Below are positions 32,260 to 46,559 of a DNA stretch of 64,000 nt, piece after piece (position 1 is the stretch's first letter; the number at the start of each line of letters is the position of its first letter). Under the pieces are notes generated by a model, which worked only from the letters and a program-made list of their open reading frames with translations, had not been told where the DNA came from and did not search any database. The stretch spans positions 34,361,340 to 34,425,339 of the forward strand of contig NC_049911.1 of the NCBI RefSeq assembly GCF_001411555.2, in the 5' to 3' direction. The stretch comes from Juglans regia. Lineage: Eukaryota > Streptophyta > Magnoliopsida > Fagales > Juglandaceae. A program made the position numbers and the translations under genes.

Positions 32260-34816
32260 TGGTGTGCGTGGGGGAAAATGGTAGGGACTAGGGATTCAAA
32301 TCAAGGATGAGGAAATAAGGTAAAGGTGGGCAAAGAAAATCAATTTAGGGGGTACAATCATAATCCGAGGCAGGATGGAATTTGGACAGACTTCAAAGAA
32401 AGAATTGGCGTTTGTTTGAGGAAGATTCTCAATTCTTCTCGTCAAATTTAATTATTATAATTATTTTAAATTTTTATATAAAATATAATAAATAATTTAA
32501 TTTTTAAATATTAAAATAATAATATTATTAAAAATAATATTTTATTTATTTTATTTAAAATTATCTCATTTTATTTTACTGTCCAAACAAAATTTGATGG
32601 AAAGCCTTCTAATTTCTATATCAATTATATAATTATAAAATATATATTTTTAATTTTTTTTATTAACTCTAATAGATCTCAGACAACGGGTGACCATAAG
32701 TAATTCCTCTTCTGCTACTTACGACGTCGTCTTTCAGCCGTGTGTCCATCAATCTCGGTCACACAGGTGATATGGCAGACGGTTCAATGCCTACCACATC
32801 ATCCATTTTTTAAAAAAAGTAACGATATATATATAATATATTGTACAACATATTATATAATAATATTATAAAATAAATATATTTTTTTAAAACAAAAATA
32901 TTTTATAAAAATATCTCTAATTTTTAAAACATAATTATGTAAAATATTATAAGAAATATTGTATGTAAATCATTTTCCTTTTAAAAATTAACAAAATTAT
33001 AAATAAAATTCAGAATTTGGCATTAAATGCAAAATATATATTCGAACTAATAAAAATACTACTTTATCCACTTAATTTATCCACTCATTTGAACACCTCA
33101 CATATTTTATTTTATTTTTAATTTTTTTATTTACTTAATAGTTAAAGAAATCATTATTAGTGTATTAATATATTTTTACATTTTTTAAAAATATTTTAAA
33201 ATGATAAAAAAATTTAAAAAAATATTTTTAGTTTAGTGGTAAGCTTGAACAGTATTACTTTGCTGCAGTGCACTTTGAGCAGTAGAGTAGCACCACTCTC
33301 AAACCAAATGCAATCTAGGATACCGTAAGGAAACTTGTGATCAATCAAATACCAACCCACGTTAGATTAAGAAATAAATAATAATACTACATGTACTTAT
33401 ATTTATATTTATAATTTTATTTATAAAATTCATTTTGTTAATTTTTTTTAAAATTCAAATTTTATGATTTTCAGTATATTAATAACAGACATGTAGAGAA
33501 GTAAATTTTTTATAAGTTTTTCTTAAATATATTTAGTATTTTTCAAAATAAATAAATATAAAAAAAAACCTGAGTTAGAAAAACTTTGAGAAATCTTAAC
33601 TAGTTTAAAATGTATTGTTTATTGAGTTTTATGAAAAAAATATATACAACAAATTAAATAATTTTTTATATATATTCTATATTAAAATTTGTAAAAATAA
33701 ATAGGTAAAGTTAAACAGGTATTTCAGTATAATTTTCTAAGGTAGTGTTGTGTAGGTTTTTATATTTTCTTTACTTCTTATTACAACTGATAATGATTAG
33801 ATAAAATATATATATATTTTATACATTTGAGGAGGGGGGTTTCAAATCCAAGACTTTCATTTTGAAAGTTGGGAGTTTATGCTAATCAGCCACAAGTTAT
33901 ATAAAATGTTGATATAGAAGTTATCTTTTAAAATAAAATTGAAAGGTGTTTAAATTGAAGTTAAAATTTTTAAAAAGGATTTTAAGAAGGTTTTGAGAAA
34001 AATATTGACGGTCCAACGTAAAAAGGTGATATACATCATACAGCCATGTTTAAATAACAAATAATCCAAATACCATTGAAATTTGTTTTATTATTTTTTA
34101 GTTGTTTTTGTTGAGATTGAAAAAATATATATATACTTTTCATTCACAAACCGTCACTCTCTTTGCTTTGCACCCTATTTATTTTGCACCGCAGCAATAA
34201 ATTTTACTCTGTACCATCATTTAACATTAATCGTTAAAATGTAAAGATAACCAATTATTTATTTATATTAACTGACGGTGAAATTTTAAAAATATAAAAA
34301 ATTTAATATACACATTGTTTCTTTATTTATTTATTTTTAGTTTAGAGTGTAAAATGAAAAACGTAATTAGTCCAACTAAGAAAACTGGGAGTTAAAAAAA
34401 TTGTAAATATAAACTCGTTGGGATAATGAGATAAAATGAAATTGTTTTAGATAAAAATTAAAAGTTAAATAAAATATTATTAGAATATTATTTTGAGATT
34501 TAAAAGAATTGAATTGTTTATTATATTTTATGTGATAATTTTAAAAAATTATAATAATAAAATGAGATGAGATGAAACTGTTTCATCATCGCCTCTAGTA
34601 TATGAACAAACCGAACGAAGCAAAGCAATAGTCACCTTCCATTATTTCAAACAATAATTGGTACAAAGTGAAAGCTATTTGTAGCCTTAGGAGTATGTTT
34701 AACCCCATAAACAAAACTTGGGAATTTTCTTTCTTTCTTTTTTTTGTTTTTTGTTTGGAGAGAGAGAGAGAGAGTGGAAGAAAAGTAATGAAGAAAGAGG
34801 CAAGCCATGAAACATG
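32260..34816. other. Gene-free A+T-rich spacer
   Basis: It contains the ssSPT promoter region, two degenerate members of the common MITE family (about 32405-32590 and 34415-34590) and long A+T runs. A (GA)n stretch lies near 34759-34775. No coding signal was found. Confidence 0.6.
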
Positions 34817-37800
34817 CTATGCCTCATACTTGCAGAGGTTCTCAAATCCCATGTATTCGTGACGCTGAATCTTCCCAATCATGTTTGATATGCCAACCCC
34901 ACCTAACAAACAGATACAAATCTTTTCAGAATTCGAATTCACAGATTTTGGAAAATTATATTTCACTGGGCCAAATGACAGGGAACAATAATGCTCACCA
35001 AGTGATACTGCACTAACAAATATAGTGAAGGCTAGAATAAAGATGATCAGTGATGCCCTTCCAAGTAAAATGATCATCCTTCTTACAATATGCTGCCCTA
35101 TGAAGGCTGCAATGGTAGCCACACCAACAAAGTAGAGAGCTGCCACAAAAAGTTGCAAATGTTCGATGAAATTTCTTCTTGTCAAAATGATGGATGGTAT
35201 TTAAAAGAAAAAAAAAATAACCCGAGAAAGCGAACCGTCGGGGTGTTGTGCGGTAGTGACTTACCGTAAGGAACAGGAAAACGTTTCAAAAGGTAGTATT
35301 CCACAACAGACATAGATGAAGAGAAGGTCATTCCGAAGGTGGCAGAGGCACTTGAGACCTGCACAGAACTCACAAGTTATGGATGATATATATGTAAACA
35401 ACGAGATTCTTTTCCATTGCTTAACTATTAGTTTGCAACATATACACAACTTCAAGACGATATAACAAGATATCTGTATGTGAATGATAAGATGTATTTA
35501 ATGAAAACCACAAACTCACCTGAGGAGGGACTCCCAGCTCCAAAAATAGTGGACCCATTATAAACCCTCCACCAAGTCCAAGTAGCCCACCAACTATTCC
35601 AGCCAATATACCTAAGGCGCAATAGATAACCAGCTGATGGATTCGCCAATTTTTCGTTTCTTCTCCCCTGGATGCAATAACTCTGTGTCCCTTGTAAAGA
35701 CCAACTGCTTCATACAAAGATACCCCAAAAGAAATAGGGATCTGTGGACAATGTCAGGTATTTGAAGTAACTTGGCCAAACACAAACTCATACACAGAAA
35801 GAGAGGAAATAACATGGGTGGTTTCTAGTGTCAAAATAAATACCTGCAGCAAGTTCAATGCCCAGTATGCCGTCGAACATGTAGCTGTATGATTCTGTCA
35901 TCAGTGGGAGATGATCACGCTATTGATATCACATAATCAAGGATTGAATGATATAAAACTTTTTACGGGAAAGCACGGAATAAGAGATAAAACCTTGGCG
36001 ATCTGAATTGCAAGGAATGTAACCCAAACAAAAATGAGAAGTCCAAGTTCCTTCCAGTAAACATTCTCAAGAATACCGACCTGCAATATTTGCATTGACT
36101 CAGCTTCCAGAATGCTCTTGCACAATGACAGGTTTATTTATTTATTTATAAGTTCTTGCACAATGACAATTTACCAAGAGTATTCTTACCTCTGTATCTT
36201 TGAAGTCCTTTTGAACACCATTTCCCGGACCACCAGGAAGAGGCTTGTATTCAACTTCCGCACCAACAGAACCTGGTAGTGGAAGACAAATATAAAAACT
36301 GATTTCAGAAATAAACTCCAAGCACTGCTTTTTATACAATTAGACGAACAGAGAATCAACTCACCATTTGACTCCAGTCTCTTAGCAGTCTCCTAAAATT
36401 TGGAACAATGAGACTCAATAGTAAGCAATTGATTTCAGTATTAATAACAGAAAAACAAAAGGTGCATATAGACCAAACGTGAAACTGAATGCTTTCCCCA
36501 CTCTTTCAGAACACCATGAGGTAATGAAGGCCCAAATCCATTTATAAAGTAGATTTAAGAAGTTGAAGTTGACAATAAAATATTCAGGAGACGAAATGGT
36601 GTATTGCACATCACAAAGGAAAATTATTCACTTACAACTTCTTTACAATTACTTTGCAACTCTACATAAAATAAAGGGTAATTTTATAATATTGAAATTT
36701 ATTTTTAATAGAGTGGCACGATTGTATTGATTGATTGAAAATGAGTTGTAAAATAATTATAAAGAAATTGTAAGTGTATCATTACCCACAAAAAAGTTAT
36801 CTTAAATGCAAAACAAAAAAGTTTTCTTTCAAATGTGATAGAATAAACATATTTAAAATGCACAAAAGATGTTTGACTTTCAATGGAGAGAACATAGCTC
36901 GAAATCATGCATATATGCGTAAATTTTTATGCTTTTACCTTTTTCACAATGGTTTCCTTTTTCCATGTTTCAACACCCTTAAAGAATGCCTTTGTTGATG
37001 TAACTGCAAGCCACCAGGAAAAAAAAAACAAGGTGTTATTAGAGCAATGTGCCTAGCAAGCGGAACTATATTTCAACCAATTATTACCTATGAAGAGAAA
37101 GATAAGCAAAACTGTGACCATCCAATCAGCAAATAGGACGTTGAAAGACACTCCTATGCTAATGCCCAGCATGAGCATTGGTTGGATGAGCAGTACCAAG
37201 TCATAGTCGATGATGGGCATATCAAGTGTAGGATGCCTTAGCTTAAGGTTGTAGTAAACAGTTGAGACTGCTGCACCCATGATCATACCTGACACAAACA
37301 AAAGAAATTTATAACGTTGTAAATTATGTCATGGTTTCTTTTATAAGTGGATTCCTTGTGTGCATTTAGTTTAGTTCGAGAAATTTTGCATATAAGCAAC
37401 GATGTGAAAAGCTAAATATTGTATTCCAAGCTTAAAAGCCAGCCATCTCCAAGATTCCAAGCTTAAATTCAGAAAGAAAGGCCATGAAAAATTAACTCTC
37501 TCAAAACTTTTGCATAAGGACCACTTCTTTATGATCAAGAATCTTTTACTTTTCAGAATCTGGTGGCCTAAAAAGTATCTGCAGAAAAAATCTCGATCCG
37601 CATGCTGATCTTTTTAATCATTCTACGCGGCACGCGAGATGTTACTTTATTTATTTATTTATTTATTTTAGCGTCCTTCATCTTGGATTCAATGAGATCA
37701 AGTATTTCAATCTGTACCGAGCTACCGAAAATGCTTAAAACATCCTTCAAGAATATAACTAAAACGAAAAAAAAGTTACATCTTATTCTTACATTTTGAT

Positions 37801-38705
37801 ATAGCTGTTGCTGACTTCGGATCAAACCCAATAACAAGGCTAAGCATAGGAACAAAAATACCACCACCGCCAACGCCACCAACACTCCCAAACGCAGCTC
37901 CACAGAATCCAATTATTGAGCCCACAACTATTTTCCATCCAAATTCCATCTCCTGTAAAGAAAAAATCCCAATTACCCATATTTTCTTGATAATTATAAT
38001 TACCCATATTTAAATTACACCAAGTAATTTCACAGTCTATTAATATATAGCACGAGTAAAGAAGCCATAAATCGACAAGAATCTTTGGTTTTCTGCTACG
38101 TAATCCCAAATGTAACGTACTTATCCACATGCATCACTACCCACATATAAACAAATTAATAGTTAAAACAATCTTGAATTTTTTTCATAAAGGTTAAGGC
38201 TGATTCACTTTTACAAAACTTTTTAACTCATTTCATCTTATCATTAATTTTTTTAAATTCTAACACAAAATAAAATAAATAATTTAATTTTTTTAAATTA
38301 TAAAATAAAAATAATATTAAAATATATATTCTCTCGATATTTTATTTAATTTTTAATTTTATCAACTCATATGAGAAAACAAACGGCAAGTAAAAGATAA
38401 ATATAATGGAATTATTTGGCTGATTGAAAAGGGCTTCGCATAAGTTGAGGAAAGTATTTGACAAAATGTGAAAAGTTGGAATATACCGGCCAAACGTGTT
38501 GATAACCAGATTTGTCTGGTTGCCATAAGAAATTTATTGCTTTGAGAAGATAACTGGATTCAGGTCCTTCTGTTTCATTGGTTCTTGAAGCCTGCAGTCT
38601 CATGCCCCTCTCCGCCGAAACAAACACCAAAGCTAAGAGAAAGTTCAACAAGACCATCCACACCGATCTCAAACCCCACAGCCATTTCGATCCGAATTCA
38701 GCCAT
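34817..38705 (-). CDS. Sulfite exporter TauE/SafE family membrane protein
   Basis: Twelve exons: 38487-38705, 37793-37952, 37088-37288, 36939-37003, 36365-36392, 36190-36272, 35994-36080, 35844-35894, 35520-35741, 35265-35358, 34999-35139 and 34817-34902. They join to 478 residues, the usual size. An N-terminal signal-like hydrophobic segment ([15 protein letters not shown]) is followed by two TauE repeats. The first has [27 protein letters not shown] and the second [20 protein letters not shown]. Plant hallmarks [17 protein letters not shown] (exon 8) and the C-terminus [17 protein letters not shown] are present. Multiple helices indicate an integral membrane protein. Bacterial relatives export sulfite or sulfoacetate, but substrate and membrane of the plant proteins are not settled. 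All introns are GT-AG. Exon 8 is 51 nt; a longer frame there leads nowhere, so the acceptor at 35895 was chosen. Confidence 0.95.
37647..37669. repeat. (TTTA)n microsatellite in TauE intron
   Basis: A short tetranucleotide repeat lies between exons 2 and 3. Confidence 0.85.
38203..38395. mobile_element. Degenerate MITE in TauE intron 1
   Basis: This is an A+T-rich segment with ACTCATTTCATCTTATCATT on one side, the AAAATAAATAATTTAATTTTTT core, and CAACTCATATGAG on the other. It matches the interior of the family member at 30219 in reverse orientation. The ends are poorly preserved. Confidence 0.45.
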
Positions 38706-38826
38706 CAGATTCTGATACTACAGACTTGTACACAATCGCTTTCTGAATCTTTGATTGACCAAATATATTAATCTCCAACAACCTAAGAAAAAACGTTTTT
38801 TTTCCTATGCAGCAACAGGATCACAA

Positions 38827-39225
38827 ATGAGAGCTCTTACTTCCAACAAAACTTTCAGAATGCGAAGAAACTCTCGTGCAGTTCAGAGACTGAGTGCACT
38901 CGGCCTTGGTTTGGATTACCACAAACCTTGGGGGAAAATACAAGAAACCGAAAATGTTGAATCTTTTTTTGTGTATGAGACCGATCAGGTTCCCCTAGAG
39001 CTTTCTGAACAATTGATACGGAAGTATTATGACAGAAATATAAAAGGTGTGATGGATACGAAGAGGAATGTAAGAATCCAACCCAAATCGTGGAAAAAAG
39101 GGAAAGGTAAAAGAACGAGAGTAAGCGATCGAGAGGTGATGAAAACGAGATTGAGAGGGTGCTGTGTCGAACGCTGGCTCCAAGGCGGAGAAATTAATCA
39201 GATCTCACACTATCGAACTTATTGA
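38827..39225 (+). CDS. Unassigned 133-codon open frame, divergent from TauE
   Basis: The frame starts at ATG 38827 and ends at 39225; without the ATG it is open from 38755. The product is basic (MRALTSNKTFRMRR..., KSWKKGKGKRTRVSDREV). It shows no motif I recognise, no signal peptide and no membrane segment. It lies in what should be the promoter and 5' UTR region of the minus-strand TauE gene, so it may be chance. No introns were modelled. Confidence 0.2.
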   Translation: MRALTSNKTFRMRRNSRAVQRLSALGLGLDYHKPWGKIQETENVESFFVYETDQVPLELSEQLIRKYYDRNIKGVMDTKRNVRIQPKSWKKGKGKRTRVSDREVMKTRLRGCCVERWLQGGEINQISHYRTY

Positions 39226-39465
39226 GACAATGTTGGAAGTTTTTATAGGAGTCAGAGTTTTGTAATTACACGACACATTCATTAATGGATAAATGCGCTT
39301 GTTTGGTTCTAAATTATTAAGGAATGGGAGATCAGCACATTCCTTGCCGTGCTGCATATTATATTTCAAAAGATTATGCCGCCTGTTTTTTTTTTTAACA
39401 TTTTCCTCATGAATTTCTTTAAACTATTAATCACTACTCTGACTTTTTATTGATCTTTCCTGGGC

Positions 39466-39665
39466 TTTTAGGTCTCGTTTTTCACAATCATTTTATTCTC
39501 ATTTCATTATTATAATTTTTAAAATTTTTATATAAAATAAAATAAAAAATTAATTTTTAAAATTTTAAAATAAAAATAATATTTTAAAAAAATATATTAA
39601 AAAAATATTTTATTTAACTTTTAATTTTTATCTCAACTCATCTCATTACAAAAACAAACTAGACA
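39466..39665. mobile_element. MITE, GTCT...AGAC ends
   Basis: The left GTCTCGTTTTT... and right ...AAAAACAAACTAGAC are imperfect inverted ends. Between them lies the common core (ATAAAATAAAATAAAAAATT...) and TCTCAACTCATCTCATT. It belongs with the window's frequent A+T-rich MITE family. Confidence 0.5.
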
Positions 39666-42600
39666 TCTTCAAACAAATACATTTTTCTTTCTCTAATCCA
39701 TATGTTTTTTTCTAATAAATTTCATTTTTATAATTATCAAATTATTAAATATTTTCTAAACATTTGGGGACTACCCTCTTAAAAAAATTACTCTAGAAAC
39801 ATAAATCATTATCACAAAATATCATATATTTTTAAATTGCTTAAAAATTATATCCGGTGTATATTATAAAGTGCTTAGTATTTTATTGAAAAATGTTGTA
39901 ACGGCGTGCTAAAAGTGTAAATGCATTTTCTCCTGGAGTACAAAAAATATAGAATACGAATACCGTACAAATTATAAGGACAGCCAAGGGCCCGAGAGGC
40001 CGGCGGCTAAGGAAAAAAGATGCAGGTCAGCAGGTGTGGAATGGAACGGAAGGGTACCCGAAGGGAGGGAGACGGGGCCCAGCGGTCCAGGGACAAAATA
40101 GGCAATCCAACTCATAGGAATATTAGGAAACAGCGAATATGTCGTGGACTCGTGTGGTCGTCACGTCACGTGGATCACTAAATTAAAATGTCGCGTATGG
40201 CCGACTATTTATGAATCAATTATAGACTATAGTAACCAAATTGGTCATCTTCATAAATGCAAAAAAAAAAACAAAGCAATTAATTTAGATAGTTGGGAAT
40301 AATAGTGATTTCAGATTCCATCATATCATATAATATAAAGAAAGACTTTAATCTAATCCGGATATGAGACGACTCTTATATTTAAATATTGCAACTTTCC
40401 TCTTTCCCAATCTACACCAACTTTCGTCCATAATCCTGAAATCATGTCGTTTCATGGATAAGAACCACCGGGACACTAGTACAGGTCATATCAAAGCCAC
40501 GTTGGATTTGAATTTTCATTTGCGAAAACGATCGTGTCTTGTCTGTCTGGACAATTACACTCGATTAATGCTCTTGCAATTACTTGTATAGTAATAAGGG
40601 GGGACATCGAGGCGATACTTAAGTTCAATATAGTGTTAAGGTTGAAGAAAAAATATATTGATAATGATAATGTTAGATTACTTACATGTGTGCTACAACT
40701 AGTGTTTATTTATACTTGTCGATCTGGTCTCTATAGTATTGGAGCGTTGCATAGCAGGAGATCATATATTCATGTTGTCCACTCGCCTAGCTATCAGTTT
40801 GGTTTGGCATCAGTTCACCGAGCTATGAAGTGCTCAGTTATTGAGTGTTGTTTGAGCTTTGGACCGTATTGAATGCGGCATATATTCTGTCTTAGACCCT
40901 TTCCATCTCATTAATGCTAGGTGTGAACCGTCGCAAGTTTTCTCGTCTGACATTGAATGCTATATTTCTTCCCTCTTAAGTCTTGCTTGCATTTCCTGTC
41001 TTGTTTCCTGATGTAAGCATAATCCGACTCGAGTCTTATACCCGAGCCTTGACCCGGTCCATATTATGTACCTAGACCTTAATCAAGGCCTTCTCTCCAG
41101 CCCGATCCAACCTATACCTTATATCTGGGTTTTAACTTGGATCCTGCATTTAGCTCAATCTAAGATATTTTCTCCCTTCACAGAATATGTTAACATGATT
41201 CATAAGAGTCTTATAATTTCTTTATACTTTTTATAATTTAAAATATATATATAGATATAATTTTTATAAGGAAATTTAGTTTACTGACTATTTAATATTT
41301 AGATTAAAAATTATAAAAGAATATCTGAATATCATGTCATGTTATTTGTGATTTCAATTTTATTGTTTAGTCTGAGAAGACAAAGAAAAATAATATACAG
41401 TCTTTTTTACAACCATTTACTTAAATTTATATTAAATGAATTACATAAAATAGATAAATAATCTCATTCTAAAATACAATGATATAAAATGGTATAAAAA
41501 AAAGTTATACACGTGTTCAAAGAGAAGTGAGTATAGGTAACTACTGCTATCGTTTAGCCTTTAGGAATGAGATACGTAGAAAAATGATATTTGTAATCAT
41601 AAAATATATAAATATCATGTAATTTAAAAAAATATATATAATAAATATTGGATATGTATAAAAAAAATAAAAATATAATAATAGATCATACTTATTTTCA
41701 AAATGATTGCACGATATTTATGTATTTCATGATTGTATGTAATATTAGAGCATTAGTAGGACTCAATAAAATTTGGCCAAAAATTGGCTAGATAATTCAC
41801 TTTTATAAATTTAGCTAACATATTTTCAACAATACTAAATAACAGACTCTCAAAATTTATCATTATTCTATTAAAATACTAATTTTGACATTTTTATTTA
41901 TTTTAATTATAATTTTAATTTTAATATTTATTCGTTATTAAAAAAGTACACATGAATTTTTTAACAGTCATTTTTTTTATAATGATTATATTTTTTCAAT
42001 GGTCATATTTTTCAACGATCATATATTTACAATATATATATTTTTTTGTAATATTTTTGCCCGAGAGAAACAATAGGCAGCAATAAGAGAATTGTTTATG
42101 GTGAATAAATCTCGAGTTAAAATTATTGTTCATATATTGAGTTCATTATAGTGGTTTTTTGTGCAACCTAACAAAACTTTGACTAAAATTTGGTTAAGTT
42201 GAGTTCACTACTTGTGCTTTTAGTAAAACTGTTCATCCGGATAGAATTTTTTCCTAATCCAGTCCGGAACTCAGATAATCAAGTTCCGGCCCATAACAAA
42301 CTCAGGACAGTATCCGCATAATAAAATACGGATACACCCGATCCAAATATTGAATTTTAAATTCGAAACCCGGTACCTTTTTAAAAAAAAAAAAAAAAAT
42401 TTAAATTGTTGTGTCCTCAATGACTTTCTTTCTTTGGATCTATGGATTTTGGATGAACAGTCCTAGCTCTTAGTCAGGTATTTATAGCTAATAATTGCTC
42501 TGTAGACAAACAATGCCATTGCCAGCCCATTTGCGCACTTTTAGAACACGTTTCTCGATGACCCACACGACAGAAATTTCCAAAGAGATGTAAACACTCT

Positions 42601-44514
42601 ACACGACACAACAATGTTGGGTGGGAATTTAAAAAGGTCGTTGATATAGAGAGACCTTATTGTTTATAAACCATTATTCATTTGTGATTTAAGAAGAATC
42701 AGGATGGGGGCTTCCCGGAAATGTTAATTGTCAACACTCAAGACAAGATTGCATTCCAAATCGGAGTTTCAAAAGGGATAAATCACGAATCATTTGCAAT
42801 ATATTTATCGATAGATCTTCCCTTTGGATAAAATAATAGCTTATACAAAGAAGAGGAAGAAATTTCAGAAAGAAATCCTAGAAACAGTATCTTCAAATTT
42901 AATAAAGCAAAGAAAGAAATAAACTCTTTTTTTTTTTTTAATTACGAGTTTAATTTTTTTGAAATTAAAGAAGAAGAAAATATATTTGCTGGAAGGAGAG
43001 AGTAGTATAGACTGTAAAGTGAAATAGCAATTCATGAGCACCAGTTAGGAGATGGATAGGACAAGCAACTTTGAGTACACGCAGGTCCCACTCATAAAAG
43101 AGCAGACGAAAGATGAAACATCGAAAAAAAGAAGAAGAAGAAGAAGATGAAAAAACATCGAAAGAATCTAAACGCCATCATAATGGAAACATGCCCTCTC
43201 AATAGAAAATAAGGTCTATGCCCTCTCGATAGAAAATTGCACATGCTTTTAAGCTATGCCGTTGGGTCTATATTTTAGAAGGAGGATGTTAAATTTATCG
43301 AGAGTGGTCATCTAATTTTTTTTTAAAAATACCTTTTTAAATATTTAAAAAAAATAAATATAAACTCATTAAAAATTACTTATGTAACCATTAAAAAAAA
43401 AAATTAGACTCTATTTAGATTTAAAAGTGATCTCAATTAATCTCATCTTATTATTATAATTTTTTTAAATTTCTATATAAAATATAATAGATAATTTAAC
43501 TTTTTCAATTTTTTAAAATAATAATAATAAATAATATTTTATTCAATTCATATAAATTTATTTTAATTCATTTTATCTCATATTTCAATCCATACGGATG
43601 CTTAATGGCTTTTATGGTGGCTGTTCTCGATGTACAAAACTTTGCCCACGAGGCCACAACCTCAATAATCATTCCGAAAAAAAAAAAACATTAAATAGGA
43701 AAAGAAGTTATAATTACTTCACATTGTGATATGATAAACTTAATATGATTAAGGAATATTTTTATTGCCATAGAAGACTTTAATTATTTGGGAATCCTAT
43801 AAAATAAATAAATAAACGAATGTTTGACGGCGTAAGTTAACCTCAAAGACAAGAGTGTGAAATCAGAAATGGGGTAGCTCTCGTATAAAGCTAATGGACA
43901 AAAGCAACGAGTCTGAACAGCCACGTTAGCTTCCTTTTTTTATTAAAAAAAACAAATGCAAATAGATTATTATTTTTATCATTATTTTGTTAATTGCATG
44001 AGGTGGGCGTGACCAACGAAGGACAAAAGTAGAAGTCAACGCGTTCATCTGGAGAAGGTGATGTTAAATATTCACGTGTTTGAATATAGATCATTGATTC
44101 ATTGTATAAATATATATATATATATATGCCCTTAAAGAAACAAAAAATTGGTTATTAAAACAAATTATGAATTAAAAGAAAATAGAAAATTAATACAAGC
44201 CATGTTTTTCTTTTGAGTTATGGTGGGCATGAAATAATAAAAAAATTAATAATATGCATGATGAATTATTTATTAGACTTACGTCCATTTAATTTTTCAA
44301 TATACGTGTTTATTTATTTAATAAACATAAGGAAAACACCCCCATTCAAATTGGTTGTTTGGTTTGATCTCTCACAGGTTTAACTTATCCAACAATGACT
44401 TTAAATAAAAACCGTTATGGAATTGGATTTTGGCCATGTCGTCCTGCAGCAATAAACGCATCAATCTACATTATTTTTATTTTGAAACGACGAGGTTGAC
44501 GATCTTAAGGAGAT

Positions 44515-44704
44515 GTTTGGATTCGAAGATGACTTGAGATGAGCTGAGATGAGTTGAGATGGATTGTGAATAGTAATAAGATGAGTTGTGAATAGTAGTG
44601 AAATTTATAAGTTAAAGTTACTGAATAGTAATGAATAGTAGTGAGATGAGTTGAGATGAGTTGAGATGAGCTGAGATGAGCTGAGATGACTTGTGAATCC
44701 AAAC
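44515..44704. mobile_element. MITE with GAGATGAGTT minisatellite arms
   Basis: The left end GTTTGGATTC and right end GAATCCAAAC are inverted. Both arms contain repeated 10-bp units alternating GAGATGAGTT and GAGATGAGCT, and the centre has repeated TGAATAGTA. It belongs to the same family as 30219 but with expanded arm repeats. Confidence 0.75.
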
Positions 44705-45585
44705 AACATTTTTATAAAAAATTTAGTTTATTTAATAATTTAAATTTTTTTAAATTTTTATATAAAATAAAATAAAAAATTTATTTTTTTAAATTTTAAA
44801 ATAAAAATAATATTAAAATATATATTTTAATAATATTTTATTTAATTTTTAATTTTTAATTTGGCATTCACATTGATGAGTAGTACTCGTTAGAGGGAAT
44901 CCCAATGGAGGAGAAGTTCAAATGGCATTCAATGCATGTGGACCAGAAATAAGATCACCAGATATGTATACTAATGTTCAGAGCTAACAATTGAGAGTTT
45001 AAGTTAAGGGCATGATTGCATTATTATTTAATTATGAGTAAGGGTAATACACACGGCACTTTTCATAACACATAATGTAAAATAAATTTATTTTTGTAAA
45101 GTAATTTTATTTTTATATAATATTTTATTTTAAAATATAATTATGAAATATGTTATGAAAAATACTGTTCATTTATTATTATTTTTAATTATTAATAGAT
45201 AGTGTCAACCAGCTCGGATTGCGCCTTTCCGTATGGTGCACAGTGCTCCCATTGATAATAATTTCACTTCCAGACTTTCCATCCCTTTTGTCGCCGAGAC
45301 GTCCTTTTCTGACGATGGACCATTTCTCATTGCCGACCCAATGCATTTTCATTAGTACTTTCGGCTGATTTGGAATGTACCTAACCACTAATATGAGTGA
45401 CGCTTGAATGCTTATCTCGTGTGTGTAAAAAAATGTGATCTATGATTTATGCAAGTTTTTTTTTTTTAATTTATTTATTAATAAAAATGTGAATTCCATT
45501 ATTATAATAAGATTTTTTTTTTTTTTTTTTTTATAAAAAAATGTGGATTACATTTTAAATTTATATATATTATTATTCATATATG

Positions 45586-46159
45586 TAAGAGGATTTTTTC
45601 CCTGAAAAAAGGCCCACTGGGCCGCAGTCTAGAAACTCGGCCCAAGGGGTTCCCTATCCAAGCAAGGAACGAAACGACAGCAAGGGAGTGTCATCGTACA
45701 ATTTACAAGACAGATCGACATGCCACACTGCGACTGCCCTAGGGAACAGTATATGCACAGAACGTAGGGAAAACAAGGAGGTCCCTCAATGCATTGGCAT
45801 CAGGTAATTTACAGCTCATATAAGATGAATCAGAGGTTAGGGAACCCTTTTGCATTAATGACGCTGCTGATTAAGTCACATGCCACATTTATGAAGTTGG
45901 CGCAGAGCCACGCCGTATTAAAGAAAGTCTAACAGCAGACACAAAAAGAGAAGCATTAACTTTATGGAAAAAAGACTATCTGCATCCTCCCCATACACAA
46001 TATAAATAGCAATATTCAAGTATCGAAAAACTCTCTTTGATCCCTAAACTTTCTTGCTTATTTACTATACTCTAATAATATTTACTAACTTTGTCATCAG
46101 AGGTTATCCGGCTCTGAGGCCACCCTCTCAAGGCCATACTCTTTTCTATCTTGTGCATG
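45586..46159 (+). mobile_element. Possible solo LTR or LTR fragment
   Basis: The segment starts TGTAAGAGG and ends near CTTGTGCA. It holds a TATA box, TATAAATAG, at 46001-46009, followed about 90 bp later by AACTTTGTCATCAGAGG...CCGGC, resembling the R/U5 part of many plant gypsy or TRIM LTRs. No flanking target duplication, primer site or coding region was found. The borders are tentative. Confidence 0.3.
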
Positions 46160-46358
46160 GTCCATTTTTTAAGACTTGAGTTGTCAGAACTTGGCTCAAA
46201 GGTATGCGAACACGACGTTAACAATATGTATAAGTGAATTTATGGACAGTTAAGATTAACCTAAGAACGAAAGTTTCATAAAATAAGAATGGCGTCTGAA
46301 GACAGTGAGCTGCTGTGCTTGGCATAAAGTTTGAAAAGTAGCATTTGACTTAGCCCCA

Positions 46359-46559
46359 GTTTGGAGAGTGAGATAAGATGGATATAGTTTTAGATAAAAG
46401 TTAAAAGTTGAATAAAATATTATTATTATTCTTGGATTTGAAAAAAATGAATTGAGATTTGAAAAAGTTGAATTGATTATTATATTTTGTGTGAAAATTT
46501 AATAAAGTTATAATGATGAGATAAGATTAGATGAGTTGATATGATTTTTCAATCCAAAC
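46359..46559. mobile_element. MITE, GTTTGGAGAG / CAATCCAAAC ends
   Basis: A 201-bp member of the common family. The left end GTTTGGAGAGTGAGATAAGATGG and the right end GATTTTTCAATCCAAAC flank the shared TTGAAAAAGTTGAATTGATTATTATATTTTGTG-like core. Confidence 0.7.

Noticed and set aside
35844..35940. Longer minus-strand frame ([17 protein letters not shown]...) as TauE exon 8
   Set aside because: It is out of frame with the family motif. Using the acceptor at 35895 gives [17 protein letters not shown], which is conserved, and keeps the downstream frame.
40364..40872. Pair of overlapping plus-strand open frames
   Set aside because: They have no recognisable domain and lie in a repeat-rich spacer without promoter or splice context.
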